This document shows positions 24,285 through 32,608 of a DNA stretch of 45,998 bases, one piece after another (the stretch's first letter is position 1; each line of letters starts with the position of its first letter). The notes beneath the pieces were generated by a model. That model did no database searches, had not been told where the DNA came from, and saw only the letters and a list, made by a program, of their open reading frames with translations. The stretch lies in assembly GCA_024642205.1 (NCBI GenBank), contig JAHEBQ010000052.1, forward strand, positions 1 to 45,998. Reading direction: 5' to 3'. The translations under genes and the position numbers were made by a program. The stretch is from Planctomycetaceae bacterium (lineage in GTDB: Bacteria; Planctomycetota; Planctomycetia; Pirellulales; Pirellulaceae).

Positions 24285-26018
24285 ATGCGAGATCCATTCC
24301 GTACCAACGCAAACGAACAACTGATCCGGGAGGCAAAAATTGGCTTGTCTGTTGTAGCCGTTTTGCTGGGATTGTTCTTGTACGTTGCGTTTAACAAAAT
24401 CACCAGACGCGGACGACACCTGCCTGACCGGGGCATCGAGGCAACCATCGCCCAGCCAAACTGGACTGAATCGTCGCCCGGTCTTCATGTGGTAGCCTCG
24501 TCCAAAAGATCCTTCGATCCCAGATCAGAGCACTTGGTTGGTATCCGCCCGATTGAGAAACTGACCGACGGCGATCTGCCGGAATCTGATCCCCGACCAA
24601 ATGCGGAGAATCAACATTCTGTTTCAGAGAACAGGTTCGGATCTTCCCAAGTCGAAATCCCGGATTCGAAGATTCGATTCGACCCAGGCTCCGGGACAAA
24701 GATCAACTCGAATTCATCAGACAAATCCGGGTCGTCGAGTCCGATTGGCAAGCTCTTGAAACGATCACTCGGCTATTTTGGATCAGGAAAAAAACCGGAC
24801 AACCTGGCTGCCAAGCGTAACGCCGAGCGTTCGGACGAGCCTGCTCCGATCGATTTATCAAAACCAACCCTTTCACCTGCGGTCCAAATTGCCGCAGCCA
24901 AAACTGAAAAGGCAAATGCGCTTTCCAGATCGGCCGTTGAACCAGGTTCGGATCCACCAGGTTCATTGGAAGTAAATCAGCTGCGCGCCTCGAACGCTTT
25001 TGCGCCGCCGATCAATTCTCTCGAAGTGGCTCAGGATGAAATCCTACCAATTGTGCAGCTCACGTCGGCGGAATCGCCTGAAATCAAGAAACCATCCAAA
25101 AACGACTTTTTGCCTCAAACGAAATTCAACGCAACCGACAACGAAATTTCCAATTCGCCAGATCCCAGGCAGGATTCATTATCCGGAAACGAACTCCTGA
25201 CCCATCAACCGAGCCAGGACTTCGAGACCGATCGTCCCTCCATTGATGATTTCCAGCCTGTGAACAAAGGGCGTCAACCGGTTCGTGCCAGTTTGCCATC
25301 ACGTCCAGAGAGCGCAACGGGCAAATCGGCGGTAGACAAGTCAGAGAGCCAATTCACCGGCCTGGCCGAAGATCCGCTGCCGTCAGGCGAACGAGCAGGT
25401 GAACTCAATTCCGACCTTTCGCCAAAACTAAGATCGCCTCATCCGTTGCCCCCCGTGGCATCAGGTCAAACGAAACGATTGCCACGTCGTCCTCAGGAAG
25501 CGAGCGGGGAAAAATCCCAACTTGACGCATTCGACAATTCTATTGAAACAGGGTCCCAACAGGATTCAATGCCGGCCAAAACAGCCTCGCGTCCCGCGAC
25601 CTACACCGTGAGCGAGGGTGATAGTTACTGGTCAATTGCCTCGCGGGTTTACGGCGATGGGGGATTTTTTCGCGCTTTGTATGAACACAACCGGTCCTTT
25701 ATCCCTGAATTTGAACTTCGGCCCGGAACGAAACTCGCGACACCGGATAAATCGGACTTGATCAAACTCTGGCCCGACCAATGCCCGCGCGAAATGACCG
25801 ATTTGATGGTCAAAACGGCTGAGCCCGGGCTGCCAACGGAAAATGGAGTGTATGTCACTCGAAGCGGCGACACGCTGTTTGAAATCGCAGCTCAGACGTT
25901 GGGGCAGGCATCGAGATACCTGGAAATCTCCCGTCTGAACCAATCCCGACTGGCACCGAACGCAAACCATCTTTCACCGCTTCCGGCGGGCCTGCGGTTG
26001 GTGCTTCCGTCCCAATAG
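24285..26018 (+). CDS. Bitopic membrane protein with two LysM domains
   Basis: A 577-residue protein with a short cytoplasmic N-terminus, one membrane helix (about 19-36, IGLSVVAVLLGLFLYVAF), a long Ser/Pro/Asp-rich linker with little order (about 40-435) and two C-terminal LysM-like domains (about 437-487 with TYTVSEGDSYWSIASRVYG, and 521-577 with VYVTRSGDTLFEIAAQTLG). LysM domains bind N-acetylglucosamine chains of peptidoglycan, so the protein probably links the inner membrane to the cell wall. It occupies the place of ftsL/ftsI after rsmH and shares with FtsL only the bitopic layout. The ATG at 24285 puts the helix near the N-terminus as expected; a longer protein starting upstream remains possible. 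A role in envelope growth or division is inferred from position. Confidence 0.8.
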   Translation: MRDPFRTNANEQLIREAKIGLSVVAVLLGLFLYVAFNKITRRGRHLPDRGIEATIAQPNWTESSPGLHVVASSKRSFDPRSEHLVGIRPIEKLTDGDLPESDPRPNAENQHSVSENRFGSSQVEIPDSKIRFDPGSGTKINSNSSDKSGSSSPIGKLLKRSLGYFGSGKKPDNLAAKRNAERSDEPAPIDLSKPTLSPAVQIAAAKTEKANALSRSAVEPGSDPPGSLEVNQLRASNAFAPPINSLEVAQDEILPIVQLTSAESPEIKKPSKNDFLPQTKFNATDNEISNSPDPRQDSLSGNELLTHQPSQDFETDRPSIDDFQPVNKGRQPVRASLPSRPESATGKSAVDKSESQFTGLAEDPLPSGERAGELNSDLSPKLRSPHPLPPVASGQTKRLPRRPQEASGEKSQLDAFDNSIETGSQQDSMPAKTASRPATYTVSEGDSYWSIASRVYGDGGFFRALYEHNRSFIPEFELRPGTKLATPDKSDLIKLWPDQCPREMTDLMVKTAEPGLPTENGVYVTRSGDTLFEIAAQTLGQASRYLEISRLNQSRLAPNANHLSPLPAGLRLVLPSQ

Positions 26019-26098
26019 TTAGAATGTTGGTTCACGGCGTGTTCGAGGGGCTACGCCATTGTTTCTACCACACCCTGCGTTGAAACCAGGATTCTCCC

Positions 26099-26608
26099 AT
26101 GTCCCGGCGGGTCATTTCCAAAATCGTCTCCGGCGGCCAAACCGGCGTTGATCGAGCGGCGCTGGATGTGGCGATTTACCTGGAAATCCCGCATGGAGGT
26201 TGGTGCCCGCGCGGACGACGCGCCGAAGACGGAAGAATTCCGGACGGATATGAGTTACGGGAGACGGACCAGCGTGACTATTCAGTGCGGACGGAAAAAA
26301 ACGTCATCGAATCAGATGGGACATTGATTCTGTTTCGCGACCAGATGACGGGGGGCACTGACCTGACGTTTCGACTGGCCGAAAAACACCGGCGCCCTAC
26401 CCTGTGTTTTGATCTTTCTGATAACAGCTCGAAAAAAACGGAAATGGTTCGAGCATTTTCCGATTGGATAGCAACGAACAACATCAGCGTGCTGAACGTC
26501 GCGGGACCGCGCGAATCGACTTGCAGCGGAATCGGATCGCAGGCAGAAGCATTTCTGGTCACCGTCCTTTCGATCGACGACATCGATTTCAGTTACTCTG
26601 GCCCTTAA
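26099..26608 (+). CDS. Putative molybdenum carrier-like protein (SLOG/Rossmann family)
   Basis: A 169-residue single-domain protein. The N-terminal SGGQTGVDRAALD and GGWCPRGRRAEDG motifs, TEKNVIESDGTLIL and GGTDLTFRLAEKH are typical of the family annotated as putative molybdenum carrier, related to the nucleotide-binding SLOG/TIR-like Rossmann domains. The C-terminal part, VLNVAGPRESTCSGI, is also family-like. The name comes from structural similarity to molybdenum cofactor carriers; the real ligand is not known and may be a nucleotide. No molybdopterin gene lies nearby. AGGA precedes the ATG by about 8 bases. It runs the same way as the LysM gene 80 bases upstream and converges with the AlkD-like gene. 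Confidence 0.85.
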   Translation: MSRRVISKIVSGGQTGVDRAALDVAIYLEIPHGGWCPRGRRAEDGRIPDGYELRETDQRDYSVRTEKNVIESDGTLILFRDQMTGGTDLTFRLAEKHRRPTLCFDLSDNSSKKTEMVRAFSDWIATNNISVLNVAGPRESTCSGIGSQAEAFLVTVLSIDDIDFSYSGP

Positions 26609-26667
26609 GCGCAGGCACGTGAGGGCCCGCACTTACAACTCGCTTCGGACGGCAAGACCGACCGAAA

Positions 26668-27396
26668 TCAAAGCCTTCCGTCCAGGATCGCGGTACGCTC
26701 CGCTGGGGGAAATTTCTCGATTGAATACCGCAGCATGGTTCTCGGCATCTTGTCGTGATTTCGTTCCAGGAAGTCCATCAACAACGGCCTGTTCTTTTTC
26801 CCAAGCTCACGAAGCATCCAACCCACGGCTTTGTGGATCAAATCGTGTTCATGCTCAACCAGGATCTCGCCGATTTGAATCGTCGTGTCAAAATCCTCGT
26901 GGCGAATGAAATGATAGGTTGTGACGATCGAAATTCGGTTCTTCCACAGGCATTTGGCTTTTGCGAATCGAAACAGCGGACTCCGATTGCGTTCCAACAG
27001 GAAGGGCCCCATGATTTTGTGGCAAGAGCAATCGACGAGGTCCCAGTTATTCACTCGGTCACTGTGTGAAACGTAAAAATCGTAAATGCGTTTGCGGGCC
27101 GATGGTGTTTTTGATTTTTCGAACTGGCTGACGAGAATTAACAATCCCGTCAATCGGCATTCGTGGAATGGGCTCTCCAGCAAATGCTCGATTTCGTTCA
27201 AAGGCAGTTCCTTGAATTGCTTTGCGACCGCACGCTGATTGGGAACGACGACACCGATGAATTGGTCGCCTTCACCATAATCCCCCGGACCGGTCCGAAA
27301 AAAACGAGGAAAAAACTCCGCCTTTTGGGGGTTCGTCAACGTTCGCAGCGCCGATTCGACGTCGCTGGATTTCAAGTTTGATCTGGAAGTTGTCAC
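26668..27396 (-). CDS. DNA alkylation repair protein, AlkD-like HEAT-repeat glycosylase
   Basis: A 242-residue all-helical protein of the AlkD family, which removes bulky or positively charged alkylated bases such as N3- and N7-alkylpurines without base flipping. NNWDLVD holds the expected Trp and catalytic Asp, and HKAVGWMLRELGKKN holds the second Trp. Other family stretches are FFRTGPGDYGEGDQFIGV near the N-terminus and ECRLTGLLILVSQFEK. The GTG at 27396 gives a length close to characterised AlkD; an in-frame TTG at 27465 would add 23 residues that do not look native. No adaptive-response gene is adjacent. It is transcribed away from cpaF, with a 281-base space between the starts. Confidence 0.88.
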   Translation of the reverse strand: MTTSRSNLKSSDVESALRTLTNPQKAEFFPRFFRTGPGDYGEGDQFIGVVVPNQRAVAKQFKELPLNEIEHLLESPFHECRLTGLLILVSQFEKSKTPSARKRIYDFYVSHSDRVNNWDLVDCSCHKIMGPFLLERNRSPLFRFAKAKCLWKNRISIVTTYHFIRHEDFDTTIQIGEILVEHEHDLIHKAVGWMLRELGKKNRPLLMDFLERNHDKMPRTMLRYSIEKFPPAERTAILDGRL

Positions 27397-27677
27397 GATT
27401 CTGGTTCGATCAAGTCCGGTTTTGGCGAATGTGACCTTCGTAATCGAAATGAACCGGGAATGCAACTTGATCCGGTTCCAGGGAGTACGGAACGGGACGA
27501 TTGCGCCAGTCGATTTGGCAATCGAAGTCAGATAATCCTGTTTAATTCCGGCGACTTTTCATGTTACGCAATTCGTAATGTATGTTTTCCCATGTTGCGA
27601 AAAAGCCACGGACCAGGCAGCGTTGCGGCCCGTTCAACAAGCGACCTTTCTCTATTGACGGTAGGCATGACATAGAT

Positions 27678-28976
27678 ATGAGCATTACCAAGCAAAACGT
27701 GAACGAATTTGACCAGCTCAAACAACGAATTCACGGAAAACTCATTGGAAAACTGGACCTTAGTCGGGTGGGCGAACTCGAGGGCGACGTCCTCCGCAGG
27801 GAAATTCGAGTCGTCGTCGAGCACCTTTGCGATGGTGAAAACAACTTGCTTAATCGGTCGGAACGTGATCGGCTTGTCGAAGAAGTTCTGGACGAAACGT
27901 TTGGTCTGGGTCCCCTGGAATTCCTGCTCAAGGACCCCTCGATCAGCGACATCCTGATCAACGGTCCAAAGAACATTTACGCCGAGCGCGGCGGAAAGAT
28001 GGAAAAAACGACCGTTGAATTCCGGGATAACTCGCACCTGCTCCAGATCATCGACCGGATTGTCTCCAAGGTCGGCCGCCGCGTCGACGAGACCTGCCCG
28101 ATGGTCGACGCGAGATTGGAAGACGGTTCTCGCGTCAATGCAATTATCCCGCCGTTGGCACTCGATGGCGCGGCGATGTCGATTCGCCGGTTTGGCTCCA
28201 ACCCGTTGAAGCTGGAAGACCTCTTGAACTTCAAAGCGTTCACTCCCGAAATGGTGATGCTTCTCGAAGGTGCAATGAAAGCTCGATTGAATATCATCAT
28301 CTCCGGAGGTACTGGCTCGGGAAAAACGACGTTGCTCAATACACTCTCGAGTTTTATCTCCAACGAGGACCGGATCGTCACGATTGAAGACGCCGCCGAG
28401 ATCCAGCTTCAACAGGACCACGTGGTTCGATTGGAAACACGCCCGCCCAATATCGAAGGCAAAGGTGCCGTTACGGCAACAGACCTTGTCAAGAACTGCC
28501 TGCGGATGCGTCCTGAGCGAATCATCATTGGTGAGTGTCGTGGACCGGAAACACTGGACATGCTGCAGGCCATGAATACGGGCCACGATGGCTCATTAAC
28601 GACGACTCACGCCAATACACCACGTGACTGCATCGCGCGTTTGGAAACGATGATCATGATGTCTGGATTTGAATTGCCCGTGAAAGCGATGAGAACCCAG
28701 ATTGCCAGCGCTGTTGATCTGGTGATCCAAGCCAACCGGCTTCAGGGTGGACCGCGTAAAGTCACGCGTATCACGGAAGTCTGCGGAATGGAAAACGACA
28801 CCATCGTGATGCAAGACATCTTCAGGTACGACAAGACAGGTGTGGACGAAAATGGCCGGGCCAAGGGCCGATTTGTTTGCACTGGCGTTCGCCCCAAATG
28901 TATGGACAAGCTTGAATCGATGGGAATTAAACTCCCGGCCAGCATTTTCCGCGAACGCGTCATGATGGAAGACTAA
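27678..28976 (+). CDS. cpaF: CpaF/TadA-type secretion ATPase
   Basis: A 432-residue motor ATPase of the type II/IV secretion superfamily, Tad clade. Motifs are Walker A GGTGSGKTT (210-218), the Asp box IEDAAE (about 236-241), Walker B IIIGECRG (about 282-289) and the His box GHDGSLTTTHAN (302-313). The N-terminal domain includes GLGPLEFLLKDPSISDILING, typical of CpaF. The enzyme hydrolyses ATP at the cytoplasmic face to drive pilin assembly and retraction or protein secretion. tadB and tadC follow on the same strand, after 116 bases and then 4 bases, so they form one functional unit. The ATG at 27678 is preferred over an upstream open extension of 32 codons. Confidence 0.95.
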   Translation: MSITKQNVNEFDQLKQRIHGKLIGKLDLSRVGELEGDVLRREIRVVVEHLCDGENNLLNRSERDRLVEEVLDETFGLGPLEFLLKDPSISDILINGPKNIYAERGGKMEKTTVEFRDNSHLLQIIDRIVSKVGRRVDETCPMVDARLEDGSRVNAIIPPLALDGAAMSIRRFGSNPLKLEDLLNFKAFTPEMVMLLEGAMKARLNIIISGGTGSGKTTLLNTLSSFISNEDRIVTIEDAAEIQLQQDHVVRLETRPPNIEGKGAVTATDLVKNCLRMRPERIIIGECRGPETLDMLQAMNTGHDGSLTTTHANTPRDCIARLETMIMMSGFELPVKAMRTQIASAVDLVIQANRLQGGPRKVTRITEVCGMENDTIVMQDIFRYDKTGVDENGRAKGRFVCTGVRPKCMDKLESMGIKLPASIFRERVMMED

Positions 28977-29092
28977 CACCGACAACCTAATCACCCGGCA
29001 TCCGGGGCCGGGGGGCGTCACTGCCACCGGCTTCGGACATTTGGTACTACCGATAACCTGACAAACCAAGTTCAGACAAAACGAGTTCAGAC

Positions 29093-30061
29093 ATGATGAT
29101 GTACATTTTGCTTGGAGCGATCGCGATTGGTGTCGGCGGAATGATTTTCGCGGCCACCATGCTGTTTCAAGGTGACAAACAGGATCAAATCGAAGACCGC
29201 CTCGCTTCGCTGACGCAGAATGGTGGGCGAGGAGTTTCCAAGCAGGAAGCGGCACCGGCCAATCTGCTGATGTCACCGCTTGACGACGCGCCTCACATGA
29301 TCGAAGAGTTCGCCAACCGCTTCCTGAATTTACGCGTGTTCCTGGAACAAACCGGCACCGAGTTGACGGTAGGAAAGTTTACCGCCATGTCCCTGGGAGC
29401 CGCCGGTGTAGCGGGTGCCTTGTGCCTGGTATTCTCTCCCTGGAAGTCGTTGGTCCCGGTGGCAGCATTTCTGGCCGGCATCCTTCCGCTGCTTGCCCTG
29501 TCCTGGGTCAAGAAAAAGCGACTCAACAAGTTCGGTTCGCAACTTCCGGCCGCCCTGGATTTGATGTCTCAGGCTCTGCGCGCCGGTCAGAGCCTTCCGG
29601 CCGGCATTCAGCTTGTCGGAACACAGGTTGCTGATCCACTGGGACCAGAGTTTCATCGCGCGTTTGAACAGCAAAACCTGGGCATGACGCTCAGTGACTC
29701 ACTCAAAGCCATGACCGAACGTGTGCCCAACCTGGACCTGCGTTTTTTCGCGACCGCGGTCATTCTCCAACGTCAAACGGGTGGCGACCTGGCAGAAATC
29801 CTTGACAAGATTTCCCAGCTGACGCGTGAACGATTTCAGATTCGTGGACAGATCCAGGCGCTGACCGGCGAAGGTCGTATTTCCGGTATCGTGCTGCTCG
29901 GGCTTCCTCCAATCCTGTTTGGTGTGATGCTCAAACTGAACTACGACTACGTGATGATGCTGTTTGAAGATCCATTAGGTCAAAAAATGCTGATCGCCGC
30001 GATCATCCTGCAGTTTGTCGGCGCGTTGGCCATCAAGAAAATTATTGATATTAAGGTATAG
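29093..30061 (+). CDS. tadB: Tad secretion inner-membrane platform protein TadB (T2SF family)
   Basis: A 322-residue inner-membrane protein of the GspF/TadB family. An N-terminal helix (about 3-23) is followed by a cytoplasmic stretch, two helices (about 98-140), a second cytoplasmic T2SF domain (about 155-265; LPAALDLMSQALRAGQSL, ATAVILQRQTGGDLAEILD) and two C-terminal helices (about 265-320). With TadC it forms the platform on which the CpaF motor acts. The ATG at 29093 is followed at once by a second ATG, so the true start could be either. The stop is 4 bases before tadC, a tight spacing that implies coupled translation. Confidence 0.93.
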   Translation: MMMYILLGAIAIGVGGMIFAATMLFQGDKQDQIEDRLASLTQNGGRGVSKQEAAPANLLMSPLDDAPHMIEEFANRFLNLRVFLEQTGTELTVGKFTAMSLGAAGVAGALCLVFSPWKSLVPVAAFLAGILPLLALSWVKKKRLNKFGSQLPAALDLMSQALRAGQSLPAGIQLVGTQVADPLGPEFHRAFEQQNLGMTLSDSLKAMTERVPNLDLRFFATAVILQRQTGGDLAEILDKISQLTRERFQIRGQIQALTGEGRISGIVLLGLPPILFGVMLKLNYDYVMMLFEDPLGQKMLIAAIILQFVGALAIKKIIDIKV

Positions 30062-30065
30062 TAAC

Positions 30066-31049
30066 GTGAATGCTCTTTTAATTACTGCCGCAATTGATTT
30101 TGTCTCCCTGCTTCCGTTTGCGGCCTTCGGCGCAATCGCGATCGGTGCCTGGGTCGTGGTTGACCTTGTTTTTAACAGCAAAACCAAGACCGAATCTCGC
30201 CTGGAGCGATTGAATAATCCGCACCAGCACAAATCGGACGTCGTGAAGTCGTCGGGCGGGGCAAAGGAAGGGATCACCAAGCTTCTGGAGCAAGCCAGCC
30301 CGAAGATCTCCGAGGCTTTAAAACCAAAGAATGAAAAAGAAGCCAACAAGCTCAAACAAAAACTCGATGAAGCCGGATGGCGCACCGAGAATGCGACTCA
30401 AATCCTGTCGACGTTGAAAGTGTTGTCTGCTGGCTTTGGCTTTTTCCTTGGGGGTGGCGTCGCCTTGATCGGCAACGGTGCCAACTTGTGGACTTTTGTC
30501 TATTCGCTCGTGGCTGCCGTCCTGTTCATGTTTATACCCGAAATCATTCTCGGTTTTGTGGCAGGAAAACGCAAACAGAAGTTGTTTCTAGGCCTTCCGG
30601 ACGCCCTCGACCTGATGGTTGTTTGCGTGGAAGCCGGACTAGGAATGGACCAGGCCCTGAGACGCGTCGCCGATGAAATGGGAGAGAGCCATGCCGTCGT
30701 GGCCGGAGAGTTCAAGCTGTGCAATCAGCAGCTCCAAATGGGATCGACTCGTGAAACCGTATTGACGGACCTGGGCAGGCGGAACGGGGTGGATGACTTG
30801 AAAACACTAGCTTCGGTCATGATTCAAGTCGACAAATTTGGAACCAGCGTCGGCAAAGCCCTGCGTGTTCAAAGCGAAGCGATGCGAACCCGGCGGCGTC
30901 AGATTGCAGAAGAGAAGGCCTCAAAGACGGCGGTTAAGCTGATCTTCCCACTGGTTCTTTTTATCTTTCCTGGAATTTTCGTGGTCCTCGTTGGCCCCGC
31001 AGCTTTGACCATGATCAATGAGATGCTTCCATTGATGAGTGGACAATAA
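30066..31049 (+). CDS. tadC: Tad secretion inner-membrane platform protein TadC (T2SF family)
   Basis: A 327-residue paralogue of TadB. It has an N-terminal helix (about 9-30), two helices in the middle (about 120-165), the T2SF cytoplasmic domain (about 170-285; LPDALDLMVVCVEAGLGMDQAL, MIQVDKFGTSVGKALR, EEKASKTAVKL) and a C-terminal helix pair (about 288-320). Together with TadB it anchors the pseudopilus or Tad pilus machine. The GTG at 30066 is chosen because AAGG lies 8 bases upstream and the frame before it overlaps tadB. No TadD, TadZ/CpaE, secretin, prepilin peptidase or Flp pilin gene follows. Confidence 0.92.
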   Translation: MNALLITAAIDFVSLLPFAAFGAIAIGAWVVVDLVFNSKTKTESRLERLNNPHQHKSDVVKSSGGAKEGITKLLEQASPKISEALKPKNEKEANKLKQKLDEAGWRTENATQILSTLKVLSAGFGFFLGGGVALIGNGANLWTFVYSLVAAVLFMFIPEIILGFVAGKRKQKLFLGLPDALDLMVVCVEAGLGMDQALRRVADEMGESHAVVAGEFKLCNQQLQMGSTRETVLTDLGRRNGVDDLKTLASVMIQVDKFGTSVGKALRVQSEAMRTRRRQIAEEKASKTAVKLIFPLVLFIFPGIFVVLVGPAALTMINEMLPLMSGQ

Positions 31050-31468
31050 TCCAATTTCGAGTTCATTTTGAGATTCAAATGACTCATTCCGAAGGCGGAC
31101 CACATCTTGCTGCCGGGGAACTCCAGCCAATCGTCAATCTTTGACTTGCCGGATGAATCTTCAAATCCGGCCCGTACAGAAAAACCCTGTGCCCTTTCCA
31201 AAAACCGGGTCTGGGAACGGATTTTTTTGGATTCAGGATTTTTTCTGTCGGTAGGCCAAAAGCTGATTTACCGATAACAACCCTGTTGCGGATTGTGCGC
31301 CTTAAACATCGCACGGATGCGAGTGTGCCGCACCAACAGGAAACGTACCGGCGAACGTTTATCGATCTTCGACTCTCGATTCGCTGATTATCTTCGCTGG
31401 CAATCCGCGGAGTGCGTAATTCGAGTCAACCAAGAAGATCCAACAGATCTTGAATCGGAGTTAAAGCG
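31050..31468. other. 419-base intergenic region
   Basis: After tadC there is a hairpin GCCGGAT/ATCCGGC (31148-31154 and 31165-31171) without a T-run. A 6-bp inverted repeat AAGATC-CAACA-GATCTT (31435-31451) sits just ahead of the ribosome site of the next gene. No gene was recognised. Confidence 0.4.
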
Positions 31469-32212
31469 ATGTCAAAAATCAAGTTACTATTTATCACTAT
31501 GGTAGCGGTCACAGGAGTCACGTTGGTCTCCGGTGACTGTTGGGCCCAGGCATGCAACAGTTGTGCCGCCGGTTCGTCGGTTATCGATACCACGTTTGGC
31601 TATTCGGCTGATTCCGCCGCCTACTCGTCGGCTTGCGACAACGGTACCTGCGGTTCAGCGGGTTGCTCTGCCTGTGGGGGGCGACTGGGACACGGTGCAC
31701 ACATGCAGCAACTGAAAGACAAATACGCACATGCAGAAAAAAACTGTGCACGCGTCATCGCCCGCAATGAAGCCTGGCCGATGCCGTTCAATTGTGCCGA
31801 CCGGCAGTTGTATTTCTCGTTCTGGGAACCGATGATCGACCAGGGATTCGAGGAACAATGCGTTTTAACTTCGGCACATTTCGATGCCGAGACTGGCAAC
31901 CTCAACTCGTTTGGAAATCACACCGTCGCTGGAATCATGCAAAACATGCCTTCGACACGCCGCAAGGTTTTCCTGCATCGCGAAGCCGATCCAGACACCA
32001 ACAATGCCCGCATGGAACATGTCAAGGAAACGATCAATACCTTCTACGGCCAGACAGGTCCGGCAATTGTTGAATTTTCAACCAAGCTACCGGTTACGCT
32101 CCGCGGAAGCAAAGCCGACGCGATTTCGCGACTTTGGGCTGAGAATCAACCTACACCGATCATCCCCATCTCTTCGGGTGCCCAATCCGTGGGTTCTTCC
32201 GTCGGCAACTAG
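31469..32212 (+). CDS. Secreted Cys-rich protein of unknown function
   Basis: A 247-residue protein with a signal peptide (about 1-27, ending CWAQA). The mature N-terminus is rich in Cys, Gly and Ser (CNSCAAG, CDNGTCGSAGCSACGG), then a short charged helix (HMQQLKDKYAHAEKN) leads into a folded domain (about 105-225; LYFSFWEPMIDQGFEEQC, RRKVFLHREADPDTNN, MEHVKETINTFYGQTGPAIVE). That domain loosely recalls the beta-alpha pattern of OmpA-like proteins, but the match is too weak to name. Ten or more Cys residues suggest disulfides or metal binding outside the cytoplasm. The start is supported by GGAG 8 bases upstream. A strong terminator follows, so it is transcribed alone. A link with the Tad genes upstream is possible but not shown. 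Confidence 0.75.
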   Translation: MSKIKLLFITMVAVTGVTLVSGDCWAQACNSCAAGSSVIDTTFGYSADSAAYSSACDNGTCGSAGCSACGGRLGHGAHMQQLKDKYAHAEKNCARVIARNEAWPMPFNCADRQLYFSFWEPMIDQGFEEQCVLTSAHFDAETGNLNSFGNHTVAGIMQNMPSTRRKVFLHREADPDTNNARMEHVKETINTFYGQTGPAIVEFSTKLPVTLRGSKADAISRLWAENQPTPIIPISSGAQSVGSSVGN

Positions 32213-32262
32213 TCGTTTGTTTGCCTGAACATTGACGGACGGTAAACGTCTGTAATATAAAG

Positions 32263-32303
32263 AACGAGCTCATCAAGAACCTGATGGGCTCGTTTTATTT
32301 TTT
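32263..32303 (+). terminator. Intrinsic terminator after the Cys-rich protein gene
   Basis: A 13-bp stem AACGAGCTCATCA/TGATGGGCTCGTT (one G-T pair) with the loop AGAACC is followed by a T-rich tract. It starts 51 bases after the stop codon. Confidence 0.88.
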
Positions 32304-32367
32304 GGGTAACTTCTTGGCATGGACTCTCTCAGTGGAGTGACGATCTCAAGATTTGCGACGGGGATTT

Positions 32368-32538
32368 ATGGACAAGAAAATCAAAAAGCGACTTGAAATA
32401 CTCCGGCAAAAACTGGAAAAAGCGCAAAAGCTGCTCGCCGCAGCCAAACTTCAAACGGATGAACCGGACGAGGTTCAGAATATCGAAAAACAAATCCTGG
32501 ACCTCAAAACTGAAGTCGCAGAGCTCAAGAACAAGTGA
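32368..32538 (+). CDS. Small coiled-coil protein
   Basis: A 56-residue, highly charged protein made of one or two amphipathic helices. Hydrophobic residues (mostly Leu, Ile and Val) recur in heptad-like order in LEILRQKLEKAQKLLAAAK and again in VQNIEKQILDLKTEVAEL, with Lys and Glu between them, so it should form a coiled coil. There is no signal peptide. The ATG at 32368 follows GGGGA at a good distance, which makes translation likely. It lies 70 bases before truB on the same strand. No function is known to me; a structural or regulatory partner role is the simplest guess. Confidence 0.65.
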   Translation: MDKKIKKRLEILRQKLEKAQKLLAAAKLQTDEPDEVQNIEKQILDLKTEVAELKNK

Positions 32539-32608
32539 GTCCCAGGGCGTGTCCGAAGCATTTCCCATCCTGTGAAAGACATCGGCACCGCGGCCGAATC
32601 AAGCAACC

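Noticed and set aside
23966..24448. Minus-strand open frame near the LysM gene start
   Set aside because: Ser/Arg-rich with no domain, overlaps the LysM membrane helix on the other strand and lacks a ribosome site.
27564..28586. 340-codon open frame antisense to cpaF
   Set aside because: The opposite strand encodes a complete CpaF with every motif; the antisense peptide is a mirror effect of codon bias.
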